Source: Vicia villosa
Taxonomy: Eukaryota; Streptophyta; Magnoliopsida; Fabales; Fabaceae
DNA: 64,000 nucleotides
Direction: 5' to 3'
NCBI RefSeq assembly: GCF_029867415.1
Contig: NC_081185.1
Span: 76,109,553-76,173,552, forward strand
A program made the position numbers and the translations under genes. The notes beneath the pieces were generated by a model. It worked only from the letters and a program-made list of their open reading frames with translations, was not told the DNA's origin and searched no databases. Below, one piece after another: positions 24,028 through 36,021 of the stretch. Within the stretch, counting starts at the first letter, position 1. Every line of letters begins with the position of its first letter.

Positions 24028-24340
24028 AGCTCACCTGCACCAATAGGATCATTTGCGAGGGTTATCGCAAACTCACCTGCACCATTAGGATCATTTGCGA
24101 GGGTTATCGCAAATTCACCTGCACCATTTGGATCATTCGCCCTGGTTCGGACAAATTTCACCTACACCATTTGGATCATTTGCCCTGGTTCGAACAAATT
24201 TCACCTGCACCATTTGGATCACTTGCCCTGGTTCGGACGAGTTCACCTGCACCATTTGGATCACTTGCCCTGGTTCGGACGAGTTCACCTGCACCATTAG
24301 GAATTACCTGCCATGGTTCTGACAAGCGTACCTGCATAAG
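24028..24340 (-). repeat. Tandem array, about 42-bp unit, 7-8 copies
   Basis: Plus-strand unit: TCACCTGCACCATTTGGATC followed by ATTTGCCCTGGTTCGGACAA. Variants alternate GCGAGGGTTATCGCAAA and GCCCTGGTTCGGACAAA, so two subfamilies are visible. The repeat translates into an open frame, which is incidental. Confidence 0.85.
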
Positions 24341-24739
24341 AGTAATCATTTCCCATAATTCTAGCAAACTTACCTGCATGAAAAAGATTCACCTGTTTGG
24401 AGACTCACGACTTGAGGGTCAGAGAAAATACACCTGTCACAACACGAGGGTTGGAAACTCACGACACGAGGGTCGGAAAATACACCTGTCACAACACGAG
24501 GGTTGGAAACTGGGCTTTTGTAGTATTTGAATGCACTAGATGATATGCATATGCTAATGCGTATGTATGTATGCTGATGCTGATGTCAATCCCAAGATTT
24601 TATCTCCTTATTGAACCCGTTGAACTTGTTTACTCCATGCTTGCACCTATACCATGACTATGCTTATGCTGGCTTGGTAATGTTTATGTATGTGGATAAT
24701 GCTTATTCTTATGTATATGTTGATTGATGTATCGAGTGG

Positions 24740-25430
24740 AACGAAGTAATGTCTTCTATAAGACTACCTGAAAAGGTTTCCGGGATGGATATGAACATTT
24801 GTCTTAAAGAAGACTACCTGGAAAGTTTTTTTTTTTGCAAAGGATAAGGAATGTCTTAAAGAAGACTACCTGGAAAGGTTCTAAGAAAAATAATGTCTTT
24901 AAAGAAGACTACCTGAAGAGGTTCCTTGAAAGGATGACAATTCGCCTTGAATAAGACTGCTTGAGGAGGCTCCTAGAAAGGGTCGTGAGATTTGTCTTAA
25001 GGAAGACTACCTGAAAAGGCTGAAAGATGTCTTAAAAAGATTACCTAGAAAGGTTCTTAGAATGTCTTAAAGAAGACTACCTGAATAGGTTCTTGAAAAG
25101 GATGACAATTTGTCTTAAAGAAGACCACCTGAGAAGATTCCTATAAAGGATCGTAAGATTTGTCTTAAAGAGGACTACCTGAAAAGGTTCTTGGAAATGA
25201 CGATGATTGTCTTAGAGAAGACTACCTGAAAAGGTTCGTAGAAAAGAATGTCTTGAAAAAGGCTACATGAAGAGGTTCCTAGAAAGGATCGTAGGATTTG
25301 TCTTAAAGAAGACTGTTTGAAAAGGTTCCCAGAAAGGATTGTAACGTATGTCTTAAAGAAGACTGTTTGAAAATAAACTTCCTAGAAAGGATCGTAAGGT
25401 TTGTCTTAAATAAGACTACCTGGAAAGGTC
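24740..25430 (-). repeat. Irregular tandem array built on GTCTTAAAGAAGACTACCTG
   Basis: About 14 units of 40-60 bp contain GTCTTAAAGAAGACTACCTG plus AAAAGGTTCCTAGAAAGGAT in variable spacing. GTCTTAAAGAAGAC is itself a near-perfect inverted repeat, so each unit could form a small hairpin. Confidence 0.8.
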
Positions 25431-28329
25431 TGGTGTAATGTATCAACCATTGTATGTAATGCATGATCATGATGCTCCGATGATAGGTTGTTGATAACCA
25501 AAGCGTATATAGCTCTCGCTGGAGTTGCCGGTTTGTTTGATTAGGTGGGGTGTGATGCTAGCGCGATTCCCCGATACCTGTTTTTGAAGATCGTAGTTAG
25601 GAGAGAGATTTGTCGGATGTCGTAAAGTGCGAGGACGCCTTTCCCTTTTGTTGTGCGCCTTGCCCCAGTTTGACTCTTTGAATTACTCCACGCCTTTAAC
25701 CCATTGAGGTCCTCCACGCCTTTAACCTTTGAATTGTTTACCTTATGGGTTTGATATCCAATGCCCCAATGTTTAGTGAAAGAAAGGGTGCCTGTGATTT
25801 CCACGCCATGAAGGAAGTGCCCCGAGAAATAACCTTGTCATATGCTTCAACGTTTAGGTTGAAGGGCATGCACTTGATCTCCAGGATATGGAGGACTATC
25901 CATAGTGTTTTATCTTTTTGAATTTGAATTCTTCCCATGTTTGACATGCCCCTGTTTGTTATTGCTTTGAGGTGTGGCCCAAGTCGGTTGAACCTTTAGG
26001 ATGAATGCCCCTAGTCAATAGGATGTTTGATTGCATGCCCCTGTTTAGGAAAACCCTCTGGACGTGGTTTCCCCATTCAAGAGTCTTTATTAGAAATGAT
26101 CGCCTTTGTGCTAAGTGTATACTCGCAGATGACGTTGTACCATTTGAGAAGTAACTCCAATGCAATGTGTATGCAAGTTTTGAAATCGAAGTCCGTTATG
26201 AATTAGGACAGGATGATTTAGAAACGAATGCTTGAAGAAGCGCAGTGGTTTAGAAATAGTTTTTACAAACACAGGAATCAGTATAACAAAATCCTGCTTA
26301 ATATGCTTTCGTAGTTAACCTTGCCTCAATTAGGACTTTTGAATGTTGTAACTTGGCCTGGTTCACGGTTTTAAGAAACAATGGATATAAGGCTCAAGAT
26401 TCATTTAACCCACCCCTTTCTCCTTGATGTTCTCCAACTCCTAAAAGTTCGCCTAATCCAATGGATGTGCTTTGTATGTAAGAGAATCGTTTCAGTTTTG
26501 ATGTTGAACAGAAGCTTTAGTAGGGATCCAAGCACCGATGAAAAATTGTTGTAGAGATCCAAGCGTTGACAGGAAGCTTTGATGATCTAGCAGTCACGAG
26601 TTTATCCTTTGTATTTCGCCTTTGTTTTTATCCCTTATTTTTGCATGAACCAATTCCTTTGAATTTGGTCCATCGGGATGCCCTAAATTTTGCCTAAGTC
26701 ATTTTTGTTTTCTTTTATGAAATTTTCCGTTTTGACTTAGCCAGCGCTTTTCTCCTTTTCTTTTGAATATTCCTTTTGAGATCTGTCCTTGGATTTTGAA
26801 TATTGTGACTGCCATGTTGACTTTGATTTGTAAGCTTCGACTTTGATACCTCCTTGATCTTGAATGATGCAATGAGGAAGAAGATTGCTGTGAATGTTAT
26901 CTCCATTGCTTCCTCAATCTTGGACGAATGCGAGGAAGAAGATATGCTTGAACCTTTGCTTTGCTTGATCCTTATGCTTTAACCTTTGCTTGAATCCTTG
27001 CTTGGATTGACTGATTCTCTTGACAACCAAAATACGCCATTGGATTAATTGAACTCTACCCTGCCTCTGGTTGAAATCAAGGTTTATTTGAAAAAGTAAA
27101 AACAAACTCCAACTCCTGGCTCGAGGGGGTGACGAGGGATTAACATCCTTACATCTCCACTGTTTGGGAATTGAAGCAATGCCTGTACATCCTCGGCTCG
27201 GTCTTACCTTGAAAGCATATGTTTAGCTGGACTTAGTTATTTGCATTCGTCATTCTCCCTTAAGTTTGTTAATAACCCTAAATTTGAAATTGAAAATTGA
27301 ATGGAAGTGTGCGAATGGATCGATTCCAAAACCTATGTAGTCATCCCATTAGAATTACTAATCCGAAGGTGCAGCTTTTATCCTAAGAAACACTTAGCGA
27401 TCGTAGGGGTTGAAATTCTGAGCATGGTAAACACCTATTGATCCTAGGGACAACCTCCTTTGTAGATCCATCGACCTTGTTTTACTCCTTAGTTAATGAA
27501 CTAGTAGAAGTGAGGGTAATCTCGAATTCTCCTTGGACATGTCAAACCCGTTGGGAATAAATCGTTAGCGGTGGGTTTTCGTCGTATCGGAACTTCATGA
27601 GTTTCCTTTGACTGAGCCCATTTTGCTTTTCCTATGGATAGTATCACACCGTTCGTAACCTCCAGAGTTTGTAGATTGATAGAGAGAACGCCTATGACCC
27701 TTTTGCCCCTTGGCGTGGAGTTAACCCAGGTCGCCTTCCCTCAATCGTAGTTATGCATCTTTGTTTGGGATTTTGCCCCAGTTGGACTAATCCTTGCCCC
27801 CAGGTTATCGTAGAGCGTTCTTGTAAGTTTGATATGTTCTAAGATGAACCCCTTTTTGACTGGATACATCTTGAGTGTATCTATGAGGGAACTCTTTGTT
27901 GAACTAATCCTTGCTCGATGACAACCTTTATTGTATTTATAATTCTGTTATGACAAGGCATGAACATGTGGAATGACGAAAGACATCCTCTTTTTCCTTT
28001 GTATGACCAGGCTCACTCAATAATTGATCCTCCTTTCTCCATAGTTTACGATCCTTTTGATTTTTTTTCGAGTCTTGGGAAATCGGCTAGCACGGAACGG
28101 GTGAATGTGGGCGAAGATGCGAATGTAAATGTATGAATGCATGAAAATGCAGATGCATGCGTATGCGAGAGACTCCTCTTTTTTTTTATAACTCCGTATA
28201 TGCAATGCAGACGTGTGACGTATAATCCTAGGGATAGCCTTAGAGGCGACATTAGTGAAATCCTTACAAGATAGATGTTATCATACGCCAATGGAAATCC
28301 ATTAGATTAGGGAATATGCAGAAGATAGC

Positions 28330-28960
28330 GGCTGGTGACCGTTCAAGACAGTCACCAAGTCTCATGGTCATCGAGAGGCCAATCAACGTGTACCAATGAA
28401 GTTGTCCTTGGTGGGAAGGTTCTTTGTGTGGAACACAACTTATCTAAGGACGATATCAGATGAAGTGAAATCCCTACACGCTAGGGATGAAAGATGTATA
28501 GATGGGAATCCAAACCCTACAAGTTAGAGGGTGCACGGAAACAAGCATGGAGTGACCGTTCAGACAGTCACTAAGTCGCATGGCCATCGAGAGGCCAATC
28601 GACGTATGCTAACGAAGACGTCCTTCGTGGGAAGGACATATTTTTAGGGAACGCGTAGATGTAAGCACATGGTGACTGTTCAAAGTAGTCACTGGATCGC
28701 ATGGCCATCGAGAGGCCAATCGACGTGCGTAAACGAAGATGTCCTTCATGGGAAGGACACACAGTTGTAAGAGTATAAAGATATAAAAGGAAACTCCCCA
28801 CAGGTTAGGGAGTGCGTAGATGCGGGCGCGGAGTGACTGTTCATGACAATCACTAAGTCTCATGGCCATCGGGAGGCTAATCAACGTGCATAAATGGAGG
28901 TGTCCTTCGTGGGAAGGACATGGTTTTGGGAATAGGGTCCCTGCAGGCCAGGGAACGCGT
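28330..28960 (-). repeat. Four dispersed copies of a 120-210 bp unit
   Basis: Units start with GTGACCGTTCA..CAGTCAC at about 28336, 28552, 28671 and 28832. They continue with CATGGCCATCGAGAGGCCAA and GTCCTTCGTGGGAAGGACA. The start (GTGAC..GTCAC) and end (GTCCTTC..GAAGGAC) are inverted repeats able to form hairpins. Confidence 0.8.
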
Positions 28961-29631
28961 AGGAGTACCTGCAAAAATTAAAATGCAAGGCATTCGCAGT
29001 ATATAAATTGCACATATATAATAAGCACGTAAGCACATAAGCCCTAGGTTCATAGGTTCGACGTAACGGCTTAGGGTGCCTACCCTTCCCATTGGTATGT
29101 TCTAGAAGGTCTCATGGGATCGTTCGTAGCCGCCGAGAATTTTTGTCTCTTTGGATTTTAGAACAACTCATTTATCCATGAGGTTCGAGTTTTAGGGGTA
29201 GGTTCCCAGAGAGATCAGCCAAATACCAAGTCCAGCCCTCAACAAGGTCGAGCCTCGTATTAGACCTTTCCGGATATTCAACCCACTCTGAGTGGAATTA
29301 TAATAAGACTCGTAGGCGATGTAATTCCCCTCTGGTCATTATTATAATTCCCACGCTTAGGTTTAACAGCAATTTATATATCCCGCAGAATACAATAAAA
29401 TAACAAATATAAAAATATTTAATTAAATTGAACGTAAATGAATGAAGTTGCTGTAAACGAATGAATAGATTGCAGATGAATAAATAAATAAATAAAAATT
29501 TAAATATTTAATTAAAAGGAAAACCTAAATCCTAAACCAAACCCTAATTTAGGCAAACTAGCCAAACCCTAAAAATTCGCCAAAAACCTAAATGATTCGC
29601 CAAAACCTAAACCCTGCCAAAAATTAAGTCA

Positions 29632-29649
29632 TCCCCAGCAGAGTCGCCA
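29632..29649 (-). other. Primer binding site of the non-autonomous element
   Basis: TGGCGACTCTGCTGGGGA on the minus strand, two bases after the 5' LTR end. This is the tRNA-Arg-type site characteristic of Ogre elements, linking this coding-less element to that group. Confidence 0.8.
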
Positions 29650-30974
29650 GCTGTAGCAACCTGCCCTAAAAATTAAGCTTTAGAGTCGCCACCTATTCTG
29701 AAGGGCGAATAGGAAACCCTACGCAGTATAAAGATCTGGGTAAGTTATTATAATCAGGTTGAGGGAAGATGTTAGGCACCCTCAACCCTTTCCTATTGGC
29801 ATTGAATCTAAGGTAAAGTTTTATGGCTAAAAGTTAAGGTTAATAGCTAAGGAATTGAATAGGGGAAAATTTGAGATTTTAGGGAGGGGGACTCGCCTTG
29901 GTTATCCAAGTGCCTACGTATCTCCTTAGGGAGAATCAGAGTCAACGTAGTTCGGGCACAGGGTTGTACGCCTTTGAATTAGAATTTTGTGGTGGTTTGA
30001 AGGCTTTTTGAATGGCCTATCGTAGTTGTTGAAATGCGAAGTTCGAAGGTATTTTGAATTACCTTGTCGTAGTTGTGAACATCGCAGTGTTGAAGAGTTG
30101 AAACTCCGTAGCGTCGTGGTTTAATGTGTTTTATATGTTTTAGATTTGGGCGTACAACCCTGATTTAATATGTCACCGTTAGATGCGATGATCAATAGAT
30201 TTGATCAGTATAGCTAACGGATTAATGGGGCATTGCTGGTTACTCAGATCGATAGATTGATCATCGCGGGCAGCAAATTAAATGTATTTTAGATTATGTA
30301 TTTTTATTGCTTTATTCATATATTTGATCAGTACGACATAGAGAGTCGACTAATTCGAAGGCGGGATGAAATAGATACTCATCCGTCATTTATCCGTTAA
30401 AGGGGGAGTTAGAATTGATGTTTTTATTATTGGATTTGATTAATTAAATTAATCGATTGTTAATCATTTGCGACCTATAGGTTTAGTCGGGATGAATAAC
30501 AAATTAAATCCTAAAACTTTGGCCAAATGGCCAGTGGGATCGGGCGAACCCCAATGCGTATAACCTTTCTTGGGTTTTTATGTTATTTTTATAATTAAAA
30601 TTAGAATAAATTAAATCGAATAATTTGAAGAAAAAGTCGGGGAAATAATCCTAATCCTAATTCTAATTCTAATCCTAGTTTATATTATAATCTAATTTTT
30701 AATCAAAATTATTATATACAATAAAAATTATTAAACTTTAACCACAAAAAAAAGTAAAAATAAGAAAATAAAAAGTATATAGAAAAGAACCAGGATTTTA
30801 TTGAATGTGATCAGATTGATAAGACCCGTGACGCCCCTGTGCTTCCAGCCCCGTTGGATCTTGCTATACGATGATCCTACAGTCACCACGTGATGGTGCA
30901 CCGAATGCTCTTATAGCCAATGCGCAGTGGATCACATGATAGTTATAGTGTAAAAAAAAAACCTGTCTTAGCCT

Positions 30975-31029
30975 GGAATCGAACTCAGGCGATTGGGGTG
31001 AATTGAAGATGGGAGTTACCATGTGAGTT
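30975..31029 (-). promoter_or_regulatory. tRNA-like module 1 in the 5' LTR
   Basis: The B box GAGTTCGATTCC is conserved with the other LTR; the A box has a substitution (AACTCACATGGTAAC), suggesting weaker or no constraint on this module. Confidence 0.45.
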
Positions 31030-32145
31030 GCACGTTGATAGTCAATATATGATGGATACAAAATCTACATTAGCAAAACTGAAACTTGAATTTAAAAGAA
31101 ACGCGCGTGGCCCAGCCTGTCTTCTTCCTAGCGACATACAGAGGTACAACAACAGTTTACTCCCGTAGCCATTAATCTGCAGGTTGCAAGCTCCATATAC
31201 AAATACCATAAACCCAAGATAAAAGCTCAGATTGAATATATAAAACGTCCCGAATCTATTAGACCCCTTAATTCAACCTAAAATTGATTCTAACTAAGAA
31301 TCCCCAGTTTGAAGTTTCTAAACCTAGCAATGGCATATTCCCATATACGCATCCAATACACAAATTAAATAATACAAAACGTTTCCAATCCTTCTCCCGA
31401 TCCAGAACCTCTATTCACATGTTATTTATGATGACTCTAGAAGCATAACTGAATCAAAAAAGGACGCAAACCGTGAGCCACAAAGTGCAATTCTATGGGC
31501 CTGGAACGCTGGTGATGATTGGAATCGCTCCAAGAATGATCCAAGGATGTGTTGAAATCGTCAAAACCTTTTGAATTGCGCTATCACTAAGAAAACGATT
31601 TGAGTTTTCCTCTTCAATTATCCAAGTTCTGCACCCGTGCTTATGGCTGCAAACCTTGTCCCCCTCTCACGGTTTTTTTCACCTTTCAGAGCAACCTATT
31701 TGCGGCCAAAAATCCTCCCCTCGCGGTGTGAAATTGCTATGCTTTTATAGTGATTCCTCTAGGTCCAGAGTAATGACACAATCATTTTCACTTTAGAAAG
31801 ATTTGATAGAGATTGAGTTGTGTATTGGGACCGATATGTGAACCGTAAAATATTGAGATGTGATTTGATTTGGAAATTATGGTTTTGGAAAGATTTTTGG
31901 GTAGTTATTTGATGGAGATTGGAAATTGATGATTAAGGTTGGATTTGAAAACCTGAAAAGATTTGGAACTAATTTGCCTGATAAAAAAATAAAAAAATAA
32001 AAAATTGTAACTATTCTAACTACACAACTAAGATTAATAACAATACTTATAAAACTAATGCTTAAAAAAGAAATAACATCTAATTTTTTTTGCTAATTTT
32101 TTTGTAATATAAAAATAAAGTTAGTAAAAAAAAATGTAAAAATGT

Positions 32146-32193
32146 GGGGTTCGAACTCAAGACCTCGTGCTTAAGTTCTTACCAACTGTGCTA
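32146..32193 (-). promoter_or_regulatory. tRNA-like module 2 in the 5' LTR
   Basis: A box TAGCACAGTTGGTAAG and B box GAGTTCGAACCCC are both identical to the copy at 23285-23332; the bases between differ slightly. Confidence 0.58.
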
Positions 32194-32829
32194 CGTCATT
32201 TATTTGAAATAAAATGGCATTTGCAAATATGTGAAGGCAAATTTTGGGGTATGACATCCTTTGGTTGCCTAAACGAAAGGCTATTCCGGTTCTTCCCTCA
32301 GACTACCTGCCTCTCTATGGTATGGGACAGTCTTATGGCGAACGATCTCTCGATGACCCTTCAACCTCCAAATGAAAGGCTTCCTGCCCACTTATGGCAA
32401 GGATAGACCCTTTCACCCTGAAAGGCTAAAAGAATCTTTTTTATCAACTATCAAGGTAATTTTCCCTTAATTGCATGCTCTAGTTTAAATTTTTTTCCTA
32501 AACATTTTCAAGGCTACGCTCATTTACGAGCTATAGTCCTTGTCTCTTCTTCTACATTTCTTTTCAAAACGAGCAAAGCAATTAAGAGCCCATGGAAAAC
32601 CATGGATGCAAAGGGTGCCTTACACCTTCCCTTTGCATAAATTACCCCCCGAACCCGTTTTCTTTTAAAAAAGGTTTTTCCTATTCTTTTAGCCTTTCTG
32701 AATATTTGGATAAAATAAAAGTCGGTGGCGACTCTTGCTTAACCGCGACATTTCATTAAAGTCAGTTCACCGTATTACACATGGAATATTTTTTTATATG
32801 CTTAACAGATTCATTTTTTTATATTGCAG

Positions 32830-34456
32830 CAAGTCCATGGTTGTGTGTACGTTATGGGGTCAGTTTGCAATCCAATTCAATGAGTATTAGACAAAAAATA
32901 AGGATGATGGTAATATGGTTGTGCTTCTGATTAATGCTCGAATAAAGGAGGCTCAAGGTATATGCTTATGAATTTTTGTATTTTGATGTGATATCATAGA
33001 TGTGTTAAAAATTTGACATTCTGAAATTATTAAATATAACTTTACAGGAAACTTTCCTTTAAACGTATCCAATGCATGGAATGGCACAAAACTGATCATT
33101 AATGATACTGGTTTTGAACAAGTTTCTAAGCTAAAAGAAAGGTATTTGCATCATCCTTTATTTTATTAACCGTTTGATAGATAATATAAATCTAACATGC
33201 ATTATCTTATTATTATTGATGCAGTTTTAAAGGTGATTTCCCAAAGTTATCAGATACAGGCGTGCAAGTTACTGCATCACAAAATTCACAATACTCAGAT
33301 TTCGATAAGTTTGTATGGAAAGCTGATGTTTTACGTCTTGCAGAAATAGGGGGTTTTCAACAGGCAAGTGAGCACGTACTTTGAATGTATATTATTAACT
33401 TTTTACAAATAAAGATTAAATTTTTATATTGGTTGTGTATGTTAGGAAACTACATGTGTAACTGTTGCCACGTTGAATAAATTTGATGTTGGACAATCTG
33501 GATGGTATTACGATGGATGTGTTGACTGTACAAAAAGTGTGACTTTGAGGGATGGAAAGCTTGAGTGTTATGCAAAACATATAAGTCCTTCTCCCGTGCC
33601 CAGGTATTGTTGAAGATTTTTCTGATTTTTATTTTCTTTCTTTACAAACATCATGGCTTATGATATACTGTAACATGCTGTAGGTTTAAACTGGAAATAT
33701 TGGCTGTTGACGGTAAATGCACTACTAAGTTCATTTTTTGGGACGTCGACTGTGTTAAGTTGGTAGGGAAATCCGCTGCTGAGATTATAAATGGTCTAAA
33801 AAGGGTACATGATCTCCCTTCATCATTCTATCTGTCCATAATTCAAATAAATGTGTTCTTACATAACCTGTATTTTTTTATTTTTTGAAACAAGACTGGG
33901 GAGTATGATCCGCTTGAATTCCCTTACGAACTTGATTCAATATTGAAGCGTGAGTTGGCCATCAGAGCTGTATTCCAGCCCAAAAATGGACGCCTTTCTG
34001 TGATTGGTTTCAGAGATGATCCGGAAACCCGTAATAGAGTTAAGGACAATTTTAGAGCTGAAGAGGTAAATGTCTTTTGCTGTGACTTTTTACTGGACAT
34101 TTAATTACATTGTAATATACTGATGGAGTGTTATTTCTCATGCAACCTACATCTAGGCTTCGCATAATTGAACTAACATCGCAAGACGAATTTCCAAGTG
34201 TTTCTGTAAGTTTTGCATAATTCACTTACTGAGTGTAGCTGATTGTTACCGTCTGCAAGTGTTGAGTTTGACAATAACGTTTTTTCCATGCGCATGATTT
34301 CAGGAACCTCTTTCTGTCTCAACTGATTATGATCCATCTGCCTCAAATACTAATCTTACCCCTTCTAAGAGAATTTTGAGCGAAGCTGTTGAGGAAATTG
34401 AAGGTGTCCAGCTTTCGTCGACGAAGTTAATTAAAGATATCAAGAAGGAAGAGTAG
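32830..34456 (+). pseudogene. RPA1-like single-strand DNA-binding protein of the Helitron, 5'-truncated
   Basis: Eight exons can be placed: 32830-32957, 33048-33141, 33225-33363 (GC donor), 33446-33603, 33684-33804, 33895-34065, 34157-34205 and 34304-34456 (TAG). The product shows OB-fold-like RPA sequence (SMVVCTLWGQFAIQFNEY, VVLLINARIKEAQG, WNGTKLIINDTGFEQVSKL), a putative zinc-ribbon part (YYDGCVDCTKSV … LECYAKH) and a charged C-terminus. Plant Helitrons often encode such a protein, presumably to coat single-stranded transposition intermediates. A TAG at 32888-32890 interrupts the first visible exon and exon 7 joins out of frame, so the gene is dead. Its 5' exons were separated by the Ogre insertion. 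Confidence 0.82.
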
Positions 34457-36021
34457 TGAAGATGAGCACGGAATATGTTTTGTACCCAGTTTGTAGTATT
34501 TGTTTTTTTTTATTGTTGAACACTTTATTTTGATGTATTTTATTTGATTCGAACCTTATGGGACAAATCAAGTGTTTAATTTTAAGTTATTGTATTTCTT
34601 GCTAATTTTGAATTGCAACAATTATGTTTGTGTTATTTTAAGTATGAAATACGATTTTTGATATTTATGTTTAATTGTTGTTTATATATAATTTGGTTTA
34701 ATGTGGAGAGTAATTCTATAATAAACATTTCTATATGGATAAAAAAAATTAAGTTATGAAGTTTTTCTATCTAATAAAGTTTAACAAATTTCTTAAATTC
34801 TTATCAATACTTTGTTTACTGGCGACGTCTAAAAATGGTTCGCTGCAACAATGACATATCTTAAAATTGAAGGAATATCAGTTTCTCTGAAATGAGTTGT
34901 TTCTTCTCCAATGCAAAAAAAAGAAGCCCATTCCTATATGCTTTATGCCTCTAAAGATGCGTCATGATTCAATATTTAATGGAAGGACGCTGTGAGTATT
35001 GGGTAAAAAAATGTTAAACATAATGTAATTGTATTTTTTATCACCATAATATACTGTTGAATTTTTTGCTGTTTTATATTTTTATTTTTTCCCATACTAT
35101 GTAGATTGCAGACAACCAAAGTATTGTATTATTATTATAGCATTATCCTATTTCCAATTTTTATTGTAACATATTTTGGCTTCTAGTAACTCTCATATTG
35201 TAAAATCCATATTCATTTTCTCAACAACCTTATTTGGTTCTACTCTTTCTATTTCTGGACACAGCACTTCAGCAAAGTACAGCTAGGCGGTTGCAAATTA
35301 TTCTTCCACCCATTTTGGCTAGCAAATCATACAATTTGTTTATTTTCAATGGAGGTAACTGGCTAGCATATCATACAATGTGATGATTTTCGAATGAGGT
35401 AATTGGTTTGTACATGGTAATGTTTATTAAAAAATATTTTGAATGTTGTCTTATTTACACAACAAATTATGAGTTTTATGCTTGCTACTACCCTTAGGTA
35501 ATTGGAGAAGACATCTCAAAAGTTATCTTTCATAGAAACAATAAAGTATGATACTATAACTATTGTACCATATAATACAGCTATGAAATCATGTTGTATA
35601 TAAAAGCTAAACATATACATAATGGTTACTTGAGTGATATGTGTTTTCATGATGATGCATCTTTCAAGTTTATCAGAAACGATTGGTTATTGTGCTCGGC
35701 ACGTTCTTCAACCAACTGTGTAATGATGAAAACCTATGTCATGCCCATTTCATTTAATTTCCACTTGCTGTATGTGTGTGTGAATTCGTGATATTAGTTG
35801 TAATGGCATGCACTTTAGTAATCATTCATTTTAGATGACTCTTTGAGTTTTATGCATTGTTTTATTTTTATTCAGTCATATTTTGGAATTGTGTCATGGA
35901 AATATCTATATATACACAACCATTTAAACTCTATTCTCATAATAAATATTGATGCATATGGTTTAAAACAGAAGAAAAAAATTTGCTTTTATCATGTGTT
36001 GCATATTGTAAATCAATAACC
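34457..36021 (+). other. Non-coding spacer between RPA-like and Rep/helicase genes
   Basis: AT-rich sequence with no recognisable gene or repeat. It should contain the RPA polyadenylation region and the promoter of the Rep/helicase gene, but I see no convincing TATA box. Confidence 0.5.

Larger units (their letters stand above)
23396..29651 (-). other. Internal region of the non-autonomous element, non-coding
   Basis: No gag, protease, RT or integrase motif was found on either strand. Open frames here are translations of tandem repeats or low-complexity sequence. It holds three repeat arrays (24028-24340, 24740-25430, 28330-28960), the purine tract at the left end and the primer binding site at the right end. 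Degenerate CCCTAAA-like runs lie at 29521-29620, next to the primer binding site. Confidence 0.75.
20786..32256 (-). mobile_element. Non-autonomous Ogre-related LTR element (LARD-like), 11.5 kb
   Basis: Two direct LTRs (20786-23395 and 29652-32256) enclose 6.26 kb of sequence without gag or pol. Orientation is minus: the LTR begins TGTCATACCCCAAAATTTGC (32256) and ends GGTTGCTACA (29652); two bases later comes a primer binding site TGGCGACTCTGCTGGGGA; a purine tract (AATAGGGGCAGC) precedes the 3' LTR at 23396. Flanks are TCCTC (20781-20785) and TCCTT (32257-32261), a target duplication with one mismatch. The LTR start and purine tract match those of the Ogre LTR it sits in, so it probably moved with Ogre-encoded proteins. 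The LTRs differ by only about 1% by eye, indicating recent insertion. Confidence 0.88.
29652..32256 (-). repeat. 5' LTR of the non-autonomous Ogre relative
   Basis: 2605 bp, the partner of 20786-23395, with tRNA-like modules at 30975-31029 and 32146-32193 and a TATA box near 31740-31749. Its left end abuts the primer binding site, which fixes the element's orientation. Confidence 0.92.
15422..32779 (+). mobile_element. Ogre-type Ty3/gypsy element, 3' portion (internal 3' end plus interrupted 3' LTR)
   Basis: The internal tail (15422-17259) ends AGGGGCAGC and is followed by an LTR starting TGTCATACCCCAAAATTTGC, an arrangement typical of legume Ogre elements. The LTR reappears after two insertions and ends …GTCAGTTCACCGTATTACA at 32779. 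Removing the solo Sirevirus LTR, the non-autonomous element and one copy of each target duplication leaves an LTR of about 2.8 kb. The right flank (from 32780) is an intron of the Helitron RPA-like gene. The 5' half lies left of the window, beyond the Tat insertion. Confidence 0.75.
17260..32779 (+). repeat. Ogre 3' LTR, split into three pieces by two insertions
   Basis: Pieces: 17260-19296, 20510-20785 and 32257-32779. The first has a TATA-like element (TATAAG, 18378) and a possible leader. The third ends with the R/U5-like text GGTGGCGACTCTTGCTTAACC and CACCGTATTACA. The joins are supported by target duplications: CAACT around the solo LTR and TCCTC/TCCTT around the larger insertion. Confidence 0.7.

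Noticed and set aside
24028..24340. CRISPR-like regular repeats
   Set aside because: Units are contiguous with no unique spacers, and the context is a plant retrotransposon; it is an ordinary minisatellite.
24016..24530. Open frames of 75-119 codons on both strands as genes
   Set aside because: They translate the 42-bp tandem array in several frames; repeated peptides follow from the repeat.
33700..33888. Independent 62-codon gene
   Set aside because: It is RPA exon 5 read through into the following intron.
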